From Siphonodentalium dalli (lineage: Eukaryota > Mollusca > Scaphopoda > Gadilida > Siphonodentaliidae): DNA of 64,000 bases. Of the stretch, positions 45,019 through 56,415 are shown piece by piece; positions within the stretch are counted from its first letter, which is position 1, and the number at the start of each line of letters is the position of its first letter. Both the position numbers and the translations under genes were made by a program. The notes under the pieces were generated by a model. The model saw only the letters and a list, made by a program, of their open reading frames with translations, searched no databases and was not told where the DNA came from. The stretch spans positions 204,896,690 through 204,960,689 of the forward strand of contig CP136069.1 of assembly GCA_032622095.1 (NCBI GenBank). The letters run 5' to 3'.

Positions 45019-45067
45019 ACGGTGGGGAATCACATGGTTTCGAGTTGATGAGTATCACACATTCAAA

Positions 45068-45110
45068 ATGGCCGAGGCGATCGCAAACACGACCAGAAAC
45101 GAGAAAAAAG
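45068..45110 (+). CDS. Possible first coding exon, 14 codons
   Basis: An ATG in good context (TTCAAAATGG) opens MAEAIANTTRNEKK and then G|gtaata, in a short CpG-rich patch (about 45020-45110). This looks like the start of a gene, but I cannot connect it to a later exon. Confidence 0.3.
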
Positions 45111-45477
45111 GTAATAAACTAGGATAATGATATGTTACATAATATTTTGGCAGCTACGAGCGTATGCTAAAGTTTTTTCCAGACCCCCCAGGCCCCCTGT
45201 ATTACATAGTATTTTGGCAGCTATACTAGCATATCTTATATACTACTTTTCAAACAAGCTGATACCCCATTTGTGTCCAAACTCTCAGTTGTTCGCTCTT
45301 ACATTCTGACCAATGTTCTCAGGCGTAGGATACTCTTGATTGTATGGACTTGTGTATTCTGTACTTGTGAACCTCCGACTGGCAACTTTTGTCAGAATTG
45401 TTATAGAAATCTACTGAGTATTTCCGAACTAATAAGATATCAACTTGTTTTTTTAAATAAACTAGCATATGCTCGCA

Positions 45478-45841
45478 TATCGGGCTAGCATCACTAAGTT
45501 TACCCTCTGGGGACCTCATTATGCTTAGGGCTCATCCTCTCTGGAAAGTTTCTTTATAATCAAATTTCTATAGAAACTTCTTCACATAGATTCTTTTTCT
45601 TTTTTAGTTTAGTTTCTTGGCAGACGACGCATTGCATAATCGAAGTACCCATTCAGTGGGTGCATGTACATCACAATATTCACCATTTGGGAACTTCAAT
45701 CTGAGTCTATTTCTCCCATAGCAGATGAGGCCATGCACAATGAGGTTCCCAGAGGGTGAAGTTGGTGATGCTATCGTCACTATATTCACCCTCTGGGAAC
45801 CTCATTCTGCAAATGACAGGCACACTAAACTCAGGCTTGTG
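45478..45841. mobile_element. Family E element, copy E12, mixed orientation
   Basis: Starts inside the first hairpin (CGGGCTAGCATCACTAAG), continues through TAATCGAAGTACCCATTC and ends CAGGCACACTAAACTCAGGC. Confidence 0.65.
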
Positions 45842-46125
45842 TCTTCAAAATTATTATTTCACTGAATTAAAACAGAAAGTTCAAGGAAAAGGTATGTACA
45901 CCAGGAGTTTCCCAGAGTTGAACATTTGGCTTATTTTGGGTGTGGGGTGTAATCTGAAATTTCAAGTTAGATAAACTCTGCCTAAAAAGACAACCCCTCT
46001 CTAAAAAGACAATGCATTTATTGTTTTAAATTTTGCAGAACTAGGTAGATTTTGTTTAGCATACCAATACAATACATGTTTTTTCATTGTAAATTTGTTA
46101 TAGAAATTTGAAATCGCATTGCGAA

Positions 46126-46486
46126 CAGGGGCGCCGGAAGATGGGGGGGGAGGGGGCAGCTGACCCCCCTGCCCTTGAAGGGGGGCAGGACTTGCCCTTT
46201 TTATGGAGACAGAAAATGCTTTTTGTGTGTTTAATCTCGTGTTTTTATAGCAAAATGTGACTTTTTTGGTCCAAATACCACCAATTTCACAAGGAATATT
46301 AATTTTTTGTCAATTTTATTACAAAACGGCCATAAAAACCGACAAATACCATTAAAATAGGGATTTTTGCCACAATGAATTTATGGTTATTTTCCCGAGT
46401 TTGCGGAGAAAATGCCCTTTTTTGCGGAAAAGTGCCCTTTTTGTACACTCTGCCGCCCCTGCCCTTGGATGCTTCCGGCGCCCCTG
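46126..46486. mobile_element. hAT-like MITE, 361 bp, G-rich
   Basis: Perfect 15 bp terminal repeats CAGGGGCGCCGGAAG and CTTCCGGCGCCCCTG. Flanks ATTGCGAA (46118-46125) and ATTGCAAA (46487-46494) match 7 of 8. It contains G-rich runs near 46144. Confidence 0.85.
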
Positions 46487-46894
46487 ATTGCAAATTGCGA
46501 TGTGAATCCAGTTAAATCGAGCCCTGCAGTGCAACCCTCTGGGGGGGGGGGGGCTTCCTGATGTAGAAGTGTCATATTTTTTTTCTTCCGGTAAACAGCA
46601 TCTCAGTTGTTGTAACATGGCTCGCACCATTTCAACTATATCATACATTTTGGGCAAAATTGTTTACTTAGACATCTCATAAGTTGAAGTTCTTCCTAAG
46701 GTGTCTTGTATGTGCACACATTTTTTTGGGGGCTGCAATAGGTCTATTTGTTTTAGGCTTATTACACGTTATATAACAACAACTCCACAACTCTTATCTC
46801 CACCACTGTGTCTCGGTGAAGGATTAGTAAACAATCTCGATGGTACGTTTTGTTGTAGAACGTGGGTGTGATGTGACATTGATGTCAGTTCAAG

Positions 46895-46972
46895 ATGGAC
46901 CATTGCAAGGATATCCAGCCGATAAATGAATTTCTTCAACGTCCGAGGCTCAAATTTCAAGACAATTCTGAG
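46895..46972 (+). CDS. Possible first coding exon, 26 codons
   Basis: ATG in the context TTCAAGATGG opens MDHCKDIQPINEFLQRPRLK, then FQDNSE and the donor GAG|gtaaat, in phase 0. The upstream 100 bp is relatively CpG-rich. It is a candidate start for the gene ending at 59.4 kb, but that exon needs a phase 2 partner, so at least one further exon would be required. Confidence 0.35.
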
Positions 46973-46992
46973 GTAAATTCTTAATTGTTTCT

Positions 46993-47193
46993 AACCCTTT
47001 GTATATTGAATGGATTCTCCCATTTAGTTTTAAAAGTATATATTATATGGTCTATTATTCATTTGGAGGGATGTTCAGGTAATAAAAGCAGACGACAGAC
47101 TGACGAAAAGATACTACAAGTGCAGAAGGATTCATATTCATTGGTGGGAAAATAGTCAGATATTAAGTTCAAGAATTGTTCAATAAATGGTCT
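46993..47193. mobile_element. Family F left part
   Basis: TAACCCTTTGTATATTGAAT, CTCCCATTTAGTTTTAAAAG, GGTCTATTATTCATTTGGAG and TTCATTGGTGGGAAAATAG. Joined to a short family E piece at 47197. Confidence 0.75.
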
Positions 47194-47733
47194 TTCTGCT
47201 TAGGCCTCATCTGCTCTGGAAAGTATCTTTATTATCAACTAAATTATTATAATCATTAATAATAATAGTCTGTCCGTCATTCCGTCTGTCTGTTAAAAAT
47301 TGTCTTCTCCAGAATCATAAGAACGAATAAATGACAATTATTATTAGTTCCTTTAGAAACTTCTTTTGAAAGTTTCTTTTTATTTTTTAATATGTGTACC
47401 CATACCGTGTATGGTATACATAATGCCAACATCCAGATCAACCATCTGTCATTCGTCTGTATGTCTGTCTGTCCATCCATAGATACTTGCTATCTGATGC
47501 GAAAAATGAAGTGTTTTTTGTCCAATCATGTTCATATTTTATGTGCTGGTTTATGATGACACACCGATCACCCGTTAGTTTTTGGTATTGATCAGTCAAT
47601 TTGTTCAGAAATTCTTAACACTTTTCTTCATTTATGTACTTATCCAAGTGATCAAAGGGGAGTAATTCTACATATTGTTACTCTCGTGTACTAATCTGTG
47701 TCTAGGTCTAACAGTGGAAGAGGCCATTCAGAA

Positions 47734-48184
47734 GGTTACACTGGTGTAAATGTTTTCCATATGCCTCAGTGCTAACGTTTTAGCGTATAGTGTTGGCAAT
47801 ATAAATGTTGGGTCCAAAATTTTCTTTAAATCTGAGAAATTGACATTTTGGGAAACTTATTACACAAAAACATCATGTCTGTCTAGCAGGGAATTCGCCT
47901 TTAAATCTTCTGTTTTCGTAACTAGTGTCAGAACCGCATAAAACAATACAGTCATATTTTAGACCACACCAAAAAATTCAAACTTCACTACAAATGGTTA
48001 ATTCCTGTGCCAATGGTTATTTTACCTATGGGAAATCATAGGGAAGAGGTGTGATGATTTTTTTATGTGAAAAGCACACAAGGCTATTGACCAATCAGGG
48101 CCCAGTGTCTATTTTATTCTCTCCTATATATTCCTCCCGCATCCGCTAGATGTCACTCGGAACCTTATTTACACCAGTGTAACC
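47734..48184. mobile_element. Inverted-repeat element with perfect 18 bp ends
   Basis: GGTTACACTGGTGTAAAT and its exact mirror ATTTACACCAGTGTAACC. Flanking AGAA on both sides may be a 4 bp target duplication. No coding capacity seen; class not assigned. Confidence 0.75.
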
Positions 48185-48290
48185 AGAATGAGGTCCCCAT
48201 AGGATGAATTTTGTGTAACCAGCCCACTGTGTTGTTTAGCGTCACTAAATTCACCCTATGGGGACCTCATTCTTATTCTCAGGCCTGCCA
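48185..48290. mobile_element. Family E single-hairpin fragment
   Basis: GAATGAGGTCCCCATAGGAT is mirrored by TCACCCTATGGGGACCTCAT; only one hairpin of family E is present, next to the element ending at 48184. Confidence 0.7.
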
Positions 48291-48294
48291 CTCA

Positions 48295-48770
48295 CCCACT
48301 AACTTTAGAACATTAAAGATGAATAATCCAAATTAACTCTCCTAAATTACTATTTCTTTGGCTACGGGGTAAAAAATATATGTGATTCATGTCAAGGAAC
48401 CCACCCATCAAAGCTCCAGAGTAATTATATATAAAAATTTTGAATTTGTTTTTTTCACCAGAACGAGATATGTAATTTTTTTTGCGACCAAATTCCGGAT
48501 GAAGATGGATAACTCTAAAATCAAGTGGCTTTGGGTTTTAGATATTGGAAAATCTGGCCAAACTTTGTTGAAAAAAATGTTGATAAATAACACGTTTTGG
48601 GCAATTGTTTACTATAGTTGACTGTGGTTAGCTTTATTTTTGGTCAATTAATCGATTTTGATAATTGAAGTGGCATTTCAAATTTTGTTTTTGTTGTTGG
48701 ATTCTGGTGATATGGGGACCATTGAATTGGATTGAGTACCTTTAAAAAAAAAGAAGATAATAATCCTTAC
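48295..48770. repeat. Dispersed repeat N, copy 1
   Basis: Matches 62730-63200: TTACTATTTCTTTGGC, GGAACCCACCCATCAAAG, GATGAAGATGGATAACTCTA and AAATCAAGTGGC. Open frames on both strands are incidental. Confidence 0.7.
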
Positions 48771-48779
48771 CTACCGTAA

Positions 48780-48890
48780 TTTTTCAGAGCATTTTGACCC
48801 AAACAAGCTTTATTTTGAGAGCATTATGCCCCACACAAGCTTTATTTTGAGAGCATTATGCCCCACACAAGCTTTATTTTGTTTGGCCTA
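48780..48890. repeat. 33 bp tandem repeat, 3 copies
   Basis: ACAAGCTTTATTTTGAGAGC followed by ATTATGCCCCAC. Confidence 0.9.
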
Positions 48891-49326
48891 AGGCTAATAT
48901 AGGTACATGAGCACTAGGTACGTGGGCACTTTAATTGAGTTTTGTTAGGGACCTATGCACCCAGCTATCTGGCTATTGTTATGATGCAGATGATATTTGA
49001 CCACCGCAGTCTTATTCCATTGAGACGATGTCAGCATGATAGTTCTCCGTTAGCCTATTAATTGTCTATTGATAGTTCTCCGTTAACCTATTAATTGTCT
49101 ACTGAATGAGTATTGACTTTCATTCATCACGGACATAGCTCGAGATAATTACTCTATAATTTGTGTGATTGACAGTTTTAATTAAATTTTTATACACTCT
49201 GATAATTATTTCCATTGGGTCACGAGCAATCGAGGGCAACGATGTACATTAATGCCCTACTTAAGTAATTGACTAATTTTTGCATGTGAAGGCCTGAGAG
49301 AAACAGGAAATTGACTTTGCCAATGT

Positions 49327-49543
49327 TACAGTAATGCCCTAAATAACCGACTCCTTAACCACAGCAGAATTGTGGGTAACTTTTCAGGATTTAGTCAGAA
49401 ATATGGCTTGTTGCCATTCGTCGGAAAGCTCTCCCCGAGAGCTTTCCGATGAATGGCAACAAGCCATATTTCCGACTAAATCCTGAAAAGTTACCCATAA
49501 TTCTTCTGTGGTTAAGGAGTCGATTAATTAGGGCTTTACTGTA
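49327..49543. mobile_element. Family D hairpin MITE, copy D3
   Basis: TACAGTAATGCCCTAAATAA at the left, CTTTACTGTA at the right, TA-flanked; arms diverge slightly (AACCGA, TTCGTCGG). Confidence 0.88.
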
Positions 49544-49597
49544 TTTGACTTAATTGTTGATGGAATGTTATGTCCTGCTTGGGATGTCATGACCCCG

Positions 49598-49932
49598 TTA
49601 ACCCTTTCACAGTCCTTCCCATGAGACGGGAGCGACTGCTCTCGCACCTGTATGCACTTGCATTTTTTAATTCACGGGTGCTAAAATTCGCACTCATCCA
49701 CTTATCAAAATGTTCATGGTCACTGTAATAGTTGATTCAATATTGAACTTTTTGAAGTTATATTTAGAACCTTTCCCATCTCAGTTAAATCATGGGCATG
49801 TGAAAGTTTAACTGGACATAAGTCTATCCCAAAACCCAACTTACGATTGTATTATGTGCGCAATTACTCCCGTCTTCTGAATTGTGAGAACAAATAAGTG
49901 CACTCGCTGTGTTTTCCTCGTGGGAAGGACTG
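49598..49932. mobile_element. Family H TTAA element, right end fused to family C
   Basis: TTAA then CCCTTTCACAGTCCTTCCCA; the mirror TGGGAAGGACTG occurs at 49921-49932. Instead of the expected GTGAAAGGGTTAA, the sequence continues as the family C start CTTTCATGACTG. Both families share the bases CTTTCA at this point. Confidence 0.65.
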
Positions 49933-50139
49933 CTTTCATGACTGAAGCTTCCTGAAATTTTGCAAACACCCTGTGCCAATGAATTCTCTTATATATGCGA
50001 GTTTGGCCTGATACTATTTACCTTGACCTTGTGAGCCAGTGAATTATCTTATATATATGAGGCTCGCATATATAAGAGAATGCACTGGTACAGGATCTTT
50101 AGTGCTGCACCAGTGCAGCTCCTGTCATGAAAGTGTTAA
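49933..50139. mobile_element. Family C TTAA MITE, copy C5, shortened
   Basis: CTTTCATGACTGAAGCTTCC at the left, CAGTGCAGCTCCTGTCATGA then AAGTG and TTAA at the right. Its hairpins are partly deleted. Confidence 0.75.
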
Positions 50140-51328
50140 ACAACTTTGACAAGTTGTACGAAGTTTGTGTATTATACTCACGTGTGTATTCACGGCATAT
50201 ACTCAAGCATGATGGCAATGTTAGGAGCAAAGTATTGTTTGTGTGTTGTGTCGTTATGCATACAGCTATGGCTGACCATTATTATTATTGTCTTCCTATG
50301 GTGTGATTATTTGATAGGATATTGGGTGTTAGATTGGCATTGAGATTAACAGTTGTATCACCGAGTTGATGTAGCTGTTGGGTCACATTTCATTCAAATT
50401 GGTCATTTACGAAAAAAGATGTTACTTTTCATTGAATATTGCACATTATTTTTCACTTTCTGCATTTTGATTTCTGGCATATTTACATTGATTTGATATA
50501 CAGTCAAATGAAAATGACTGCATTCTAATCACACAGTCACGGCATACAGGCCTATAAGATGATGATTGTGCACAGAACACACCTGCATTGTCTTGTGTAT
50601 ATCCATCCCCTCATTCCCCTGGATAATATTTATAGCTATATATTTCCTTCCACAAAAACAAGCAAAATTACAAACATTTCACAAAGATTCAATATTGTAA
50701 CTCAAGTAGAATAATTGTCACGGAAATAGGCATTCTGATTGGCCGAAACCTGCTAACTTTATTTTCGATTCACTAGCTTCAGTGTGCAAAAATTCTGTGT
50801 CATTGACCATGTGCGTAAAATTTGTCACCTCACTGCCAGGTGTCTCATAATCAAGTTAACTGGAAGATTGTTTTCTATAGATATGGTTAACAGGAAGTTG
50901 TTCTGATGTTGTTACGAGTAACCACATGGAACGTACCCAGAGATGTGATCACTTCATAGCACGTAATGTCGATAAAAAGTGTTTTTGTGAAGTTTCTTTT
51001 AAAATTTTTGATGGATTGAATAACAATGGAGATAAATGTACTTACTGTTTTGTTGGATATTCGTGGATTCGAGCATGAAAACAGTTTGTAAACTCGCTGG
51101 CAAGCAGTTTTCACAATCGAATACCCGATTATTCAACCCTAACCCTAACAGATATTTGACGTTTGAAATCTGGATTTATAAAAATTATGTTGTAGTTGTT
51201 GAGGCTCAGAAGAGATAGACCATCTTTAAAATAATGGGGGGGGGGTATACTGTATTGAGTTTGTCTGTTCCACTGTCTGTCAGGGCATATATCTCGGCCC
51301 TGGGATATCAGATCTGAATGAAAATGTT
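50140..51328. other. Stretch without recognised genes or transposons
   Basis: Contains a CCAAT-type CTGATTGG near 50735, a short CCCTAACCCTAAC near 51138, and a G9 run at 51236. No exon can be supported. Confidence 0.45.
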
Positions 51329-51728
51329 TTAACCCTTTACCCAACAAACCGGCCAAAACCGGCCAAATAAAGCTTCAACAGCCTAAAATATCTTCGGTCT
51401 GTCTCAATAAAACCATACAAATATGGATATCATTGGAACCGGCTCATTGACCACATTGTGATGGTTATAGTTATGCCCTGTGCCAATGCATTCTCTTATA
51501 TATGCGAGTCGACCATAGGTCGCCTCGCATTTATAAGAGAATGCATTGGCCTAACAAAAATCTTTTTTTAACACTTTTTACCATTTTTTCTTACATTCTT
51601 TAACAATTTTATAATTTTTAATGTGTTAAGCCAATGCATTCTCTTATATATGCGAGGCGACCTATGGTCGACTCGCATATATAAGAGAATGCATTGGCAC
51701 AGGGCCGTTCTGTTGGGTAAAGGGTTAA
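51329..51728. mobile_element. Family A TTAA MITE, copy A5
   Basis: TTAA at both ends; same orientation as A1. Palindromes at 51482-51550 (one base change, ATTTATAAG) and 51630-51698. Confidence 0.9.
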
Positions 51729-51921
51729 TGACGTTCGTGTTTCCCGTTCCAGAGTACTTCTTATTTTATCTTAAAATGATGGTTTTCTGTCAATGACAGA
51801 GTTTGTATTTCCTGTTCTAGAGTTATCCTTCTTTGTCTGATATAATGATTTTGTCTCAGCCGGGAGTTATACGATCTCAGTGAAATTGTATGGATGTTCA
51901 CCATCACAAGGGCTTAAAATG

Positions 51922-52154
51922 TACAGTAATGCTCTAAATAATTGACTCCTTTACCACAGCAGAATTATGGGTAACTTTTCAGGATTTAGTCTGAAATATG
52001 GCTTATTGCCATTCATGGGAAAGCTCTCAGTGAGATTCTCTCTCAGTGAGAGCTTTCCGATGAATGGCAACAAGCCATATTTCCGACTAAATCCTGAAAA
52101 ATTACCCATAATTCAGCTGTAGTTAAGGAGTCGATTATTTAGAGCATTACTGTA
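51922..52154. mobile_element. Family D hairpin MITE, copy D4
   Basis: TACAGTAATGCTCTAAATAA at the left, AGAGCATTACTGTA at the right, with a short duplication TCTCAGTGAGA in the loop. Confidence 0.88.
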
Positions 52155-52249
52155 GTTATGGTGAGTTATTCTCCTTTGTTTATTTAAATTTTGGGTAAAA
52201 TGAGCCCAGAACCCTGAACATATCTTTGATGTGACTAATTGCTATGTGG

Positions 52250-52892
52250 ACTGTCCCTGAAATTTTGAAAAAGCTTATGCCAATGCATTCTCTTGTATAT
52301 GCGATTCTCCTCACATATATAAGAAAATGCATTGGCCAAACAATATTTACCCTGACTTGTAAGCCAGTGCATTCTCTTATATATGCAATGCTCCATATCG
52401 GAGACATATACAGTGATGCTCTAAGTAATCGACTCCTTAAACACAGAATAATTATGGGTAACTTTTCAGGATTTAGTCGGAAATATGGCTTGTTGCCATT
52501 CATCGGAAAGCTCTCACATAAGAAATTTGTTCATGCTCACTGAATTAAGCACATATGAAGCAATGAACACTCCATGCCTCCATATATCTGATATATATAT
52601 ATATACCTACAGTAATGCTCTAAATAATCGACTCCTTAACCATAGCAGAAATATGGGTAATTTTTCAGGATTTAGTCGGAAATATGGCTTGTTGCCATTC
52701 ATCGGAAAGCTCTCAGTGAGAGCTTTCCGATGAATGGTAACAAGCCATATTTCCGACTAAATCCTGAAAAGTTACCCATAATTCTGCTGTGTTTAAGGAG
52801 TCGATTACTTAGGGCATTACTGTATATAAAAGAATGAACTAGCACAGGACTTTTAATGCTGAATCAGAGCAGCTCCCATCATGAGAGGGTTA
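52250..52892. mobile_element. Family C copy C6 split by a composite family D insertion
   Basis: 52250-52408 is the left of family C (CCTGAAATTTTG and degraded hairpins). From 52824 it resumes as TATATAAAAGAATGAACTAG and ends CATCATGAGAGGGTTAA. The interrupting block starts TACAGTGATG and ends GGCATTACTGTA, that is, at family D ends duplicating TA. Confidence 0.75.
52409..52824. mobile_element. Composite: half family D, spacer, full family D (D5 and D6)
   Basis: 52409-52515 is the left arm of family D, ending AAAGCTCTC. A 92 bp spacer (52516-52607) follows, then a complete family D (52608-52824). The spacer and full D recur in inverted orientation at 61003-61312. Confidence 0.8.
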
Positions 52893-53215
52893 AAATAGAC
52901 AACGAGATTGATAATTACAGGTGACAGGCAATCCGTGGGTCCTCGATGCAACATTAAATGCTTTTCTGCATGCATTCTATTCACTAAGCATTCAATTTGT
53001 CAGTTTGTTGCCGTACGGTCTCGATATTCAACAGCCGAAATGCAACAATTGATAAAATAACTTTGTCTCGTCTTGCAATGCTAAGTTTAATCGTCACTCA
53101 ATCATCACAAAGGGCCCTTGCTGTGACTTTCACCAAACTGATATCTGCCTAATCGAATCACAAAAGCAATGGTTGTATGAATGCAGTCTTGCTGAGGTCT
53201 TTTGAAAGTAATTTT

Positions 53216-54320
53216 TCTCGATCAGAGATAATTTTGGATTGATTCTAACTGGTTTAATAGTGGTTCTCGATAATAAGTTATAATATTCTCGATCAGAGAT
53301 GATTTTGGACTGATTCTAACTGGTTTAATAGTGGTTCTCGATAATAAGTTATAATATTCTCGATCAGAGATGATTTTGGACTGATTCTAACAGGTTTAAT
53401 AGTGGTTCTCGATAATAAGTTATAATATTCTCGATCAGAGATGATTTTGGACTGATTCTAACTGGTTTAATAGTGGTTCTCGATAATAAGTTATAATATT
53501 CTCGATCAGAGATGATTTTGGACTGATTCTAACTGGTTTAATAGTGGTTCTCGATAATAAGTTATAATATTCTCGATCAGAGATAATTTTGGATTGATTC
53601 TAACTGGTTTAATAGTGGTTCTCGATAATAAGTTATAATATTCTCGATCAGAGATGATTTTGGACTGATTCTAACTGGTTTAATAGTGGTTCTCGATAAT
53701 AAGTTATAATATTCTCGATCAGAGATGATTTTGGACTGATTCTAACTGGTTTAATAGTGGTTCTCGATAATAAGTTATAATATTCTCGATCAGAGATGAT
53801 TTTGGACTGATTCTAACTGGTTTAATAGTGGTTCTCGATAATAAGTTATAATATTCTCGATCAGAGATGATTTTGGACTGATTCTAACTGGTTTAATAGT
53901 GGTTCTCGATAATAAGTTATAATTTTCTCGATCAGAGATGATTTTGGAATGATTCTAACTGGTTTAATAGTGGTTCTCGATAATAAGATTTGGATTGACT
54001 AACTGGTTTAATAGTGGTTCTCGATAATAAGTTATAATATTCTCGATCAGAAATGATTTTGGATTGATTCTAACTGGTTTAATACTGGTTCTCGATAATA
54101 AGATTTGGATTGATTCTAACTGGTTTAATAGTGGTTCTCGATAATAAGATTTGGATTGACTAACTGGTTTAATAGTGGTTCTCGATAATAAGTTATAATA
54201 TTCTCGATCAGATATGATTTTGGATTGATTCTAACTGGTTTAATAGTGGTTCTCGATAATAAGATTTGGATTGACTAACTGGTTTAATAGTGGTTCTCGA
54301 TAATAAGTTATAATATTCTC
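53216..54320. repeat. 71 bp minisatellite, about 15 units with deletions
   Basis: Unit: CTCGATCAGAGATGATTTTG, GACTGATTCTAACTGGTTTA, ATAGTGGTTCTCGATAATAA, GTTATAATATT. The later units lose an internal part and form a mixed pattern. The flank AACCATGATGGAGGTTATTG is itself duplicated (54322 and 54458). Confidence 0.92.
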
Positions 54321-54486
54321 AACCATGATGGAGGTTATTGCACAATGGTTTACATCTCATCTTAGCTCAAGGTATCTAATACATTATATAATATATAATA
54401 TATAATAATTATTATTGACTCTAACTGGTTCTCGATAATAAGTTATAATATTCGCAACCATGATGGAGGTTATTGCACAGTGACTC

Positions 54487-54566
54487 CAGGCCTGGAAATC
54501 TGAGGAGGGATATTTGATAGCCCTCCTACAGCCCTTGCAAAATTGACTCCAGGAGGACTATTTTCA

Positions 54567-54598
<32 letters not shown>

Positions 54599-54960
54599 AG
54601 CTGGTAAAATCTCGCCAACATGAAATTCACTTTGTGAAACTAACCTGTTAGGACATATAACAAAAACTTTCTGCTAATCTCTGACATCTTCTGGTATGTT
54701 CTCAGCAACAAAGAACCAGATAGTGTTCAATGCCACTAGAAATATCCACTGCACAGATAACATGAATTCAAGAGAAGAGAGGAAGGCTAGGTGGGCTATT
54801 AGCCCTTCTAAGGCAACCCAAGAGGGCTATTTTCAGCCCTTCTGCAATTAACTGCCAGGCCTGAGTATGAACTCAGGTAAAATATCAAAACTGTAAAAGT
54901 TGAGGCAAATCCAGGAGGGCTATTAATAGCCCTCCTGGATTTTCTAGACCGCCAGCCCTG
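54487..54960. mobile_element. hAT-like element inserted in a duplicated segment
   Basis: Ends CAGGCCTGG and CCAGCCCTG; inside are AGCCCTCCT-type inverted blocks and a 29-base C run (54568-54596). The flanking sequence, read without the insert, matches the duplicate at 54322-54372 (TTATTGCACAATGG, then TTTACATCTCATC). That duplicate acts as an empty site. Confidence 0.6.
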
Positions 54961-54995
54961 ACAGTGGTTTACATCTCATCTCAAGGTATTTAATA

Positions 54996-55098
54996 TACAG
55001 TAATGCCCTAAATAATCAACTCCTTAACCACAGCAGAATTATGGGTAATTTTTCAGGATTTAGTTGGAAATATGGCTTATTGCTATTCATCGGAAAGC
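54996..55098. mobile_element. Family D left half, copy D7
   Basis: TACAGTAATGCCCTAAATAA through CATCGGAAAGCT, then cut off and joined to family E. Confidence 0.8.
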
Positions 55099-55425
55099 TA
55101 TTCTGCTTAGGCCTCATTTTCTGGGAAGTATCTATAGTCTCAAATTAACATTGTTTTAGTTACTTTTTCCCTTCTGTTCAGTTTCTATATCCCCTAATTT
55201 GTAGAAGATAAAATGCATAATCGAGGGTGAACATCACTAACTTTAACTGGGGAACTTCAATCTGATCCTCATGCAGTCTCCCATAGCAATTGATGTCTCA
55301 GCAGAATTAGGTTCCCAGAGGGTTAATGTTGATGATGCTAGCCGCCATGCGGGATATCGTCACTAAATTCACCCTCTGTGAACCTCATTCTGCAAATGCC
55401 AGACACACTATTTCAACGCTTGATA
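55099..55425. mobile_element. Family E element, copy E14, partly inverted
   Basis: TTCTGCTTAGGCCTCATTTT, AAATGCATAATCGAGGGTG and a final hairpin with GCAGAATTAGGTTCCCAGAG and CCAGACACACTATTTCAACG. Confidence 0.7.
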
Positions 55426-55444
55426 TTGATATTTGGAAGTGAGA

Positions 55445-55645
55445 TTTAACCCTTCCATGACAGGATCTGCGTTTGTGCAGTATTAATGATCCTTTGCCGG
55501 TGCAAATCATCATCTTCACCATTTGGGAACTTAATTCTCCGTCTATGTCTCCCATAGCATATGAGGCCATGCAGAATGACTTCTCATGAGGATGAATTTA
55601 GTGATAGTCACTAAATTCACCCTCTGGTGACCTTATTCTGCAATG
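55445..55645. mobile_element. Fused family C and family E fragments
   Basis: TTAACCCTTCCATGACAGGA, then a short C piece; from about 55503 the family E piece CATCATCTTCACCATTTGGG with a hairpin ending CTTATTCTGC. Confidence 0.6.
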
Positions 55646-55662
55646 TCTGGTTTACGTTCCAT

Positions 55663-56344
55663 TAGTGATGTGCGGTTTTACAGTTTCTTGGTTTTATTTC
55701 AGTTTTATTTCAAAACCAAACCGCAACCGATATATATTCTATAAAAACTATTCTTCCTGTTTCAATTAACTGATGTTTCTGGTTGCTTTTTCAAGATGTG
55801 TGATTAGAATGCGCTTTTATCAAGATGTGTGATTAGCATGCGCTTTTATCAAGATGTGTGATTAGAATGCGCTTTTGTCAGCTGCTATTTGCCACCATTA
55901 TAGCTGTTTCACATTTAGGTGTCATATGGGTTATAATGGCACATATTGCCACATAGACTATTGAAATCACTGGAAAATGGCTGGAATTATTATGCCATAT
56001 ATTATACCATCTGCTCTATGCATATAGTCATTAGAGAATCACAGTATTGAGTAAAATTATAACCAAAACATGCATATAGTCATTAGAGAATCACAGTATT
56101 GAGTAAAATTATAACCAAAACATGCATATAGTCATTAGAGAATCACAGTATTGAGTAAAATTATAACCAAAACATGCATATAGTCATTAGAGAATCACAG
56201 TATTGAGTAAAATTATAACCAAAACATGCATATAGTCATTAGAGAATCACAGTATTGAGTAAAATTATAACCAAAACTAAAACCTGGTTTTTCGACAAAA
56301 AACATACCAAAACCGAAATGAAATTTCAAAACCGCACGTCACTA
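55663..56344. mobile_element. Inverted-repeat element with internal minisatellites, hAT-like ends
   Basis: TAGTGATGTGCGGTTTT and AAAACCGCACGTCACTA differ at one base when mirrored. Inside lie a roughly 30 bp unit repeated 3 times (55794-55880, GATGTGTGATTAGAATGCGC) and a 52 bp unit repeated 5 times (56017-56276). Target duplication not clear. Confidence 0.7.
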
Positions 56345-56415
56345 CTTTCCTGCTGTTCTACATTTGTAATTGTAGAACATCAGGAACACTGTGATTCTAG
56401 GAACAAACTTGTAAT

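Noticed and set aside
51136-51152. Telomere-type repeat CCCTAACCCTAAC
   Set aside because: Only two units; too short to mean more than chance or a degenerate insertion.
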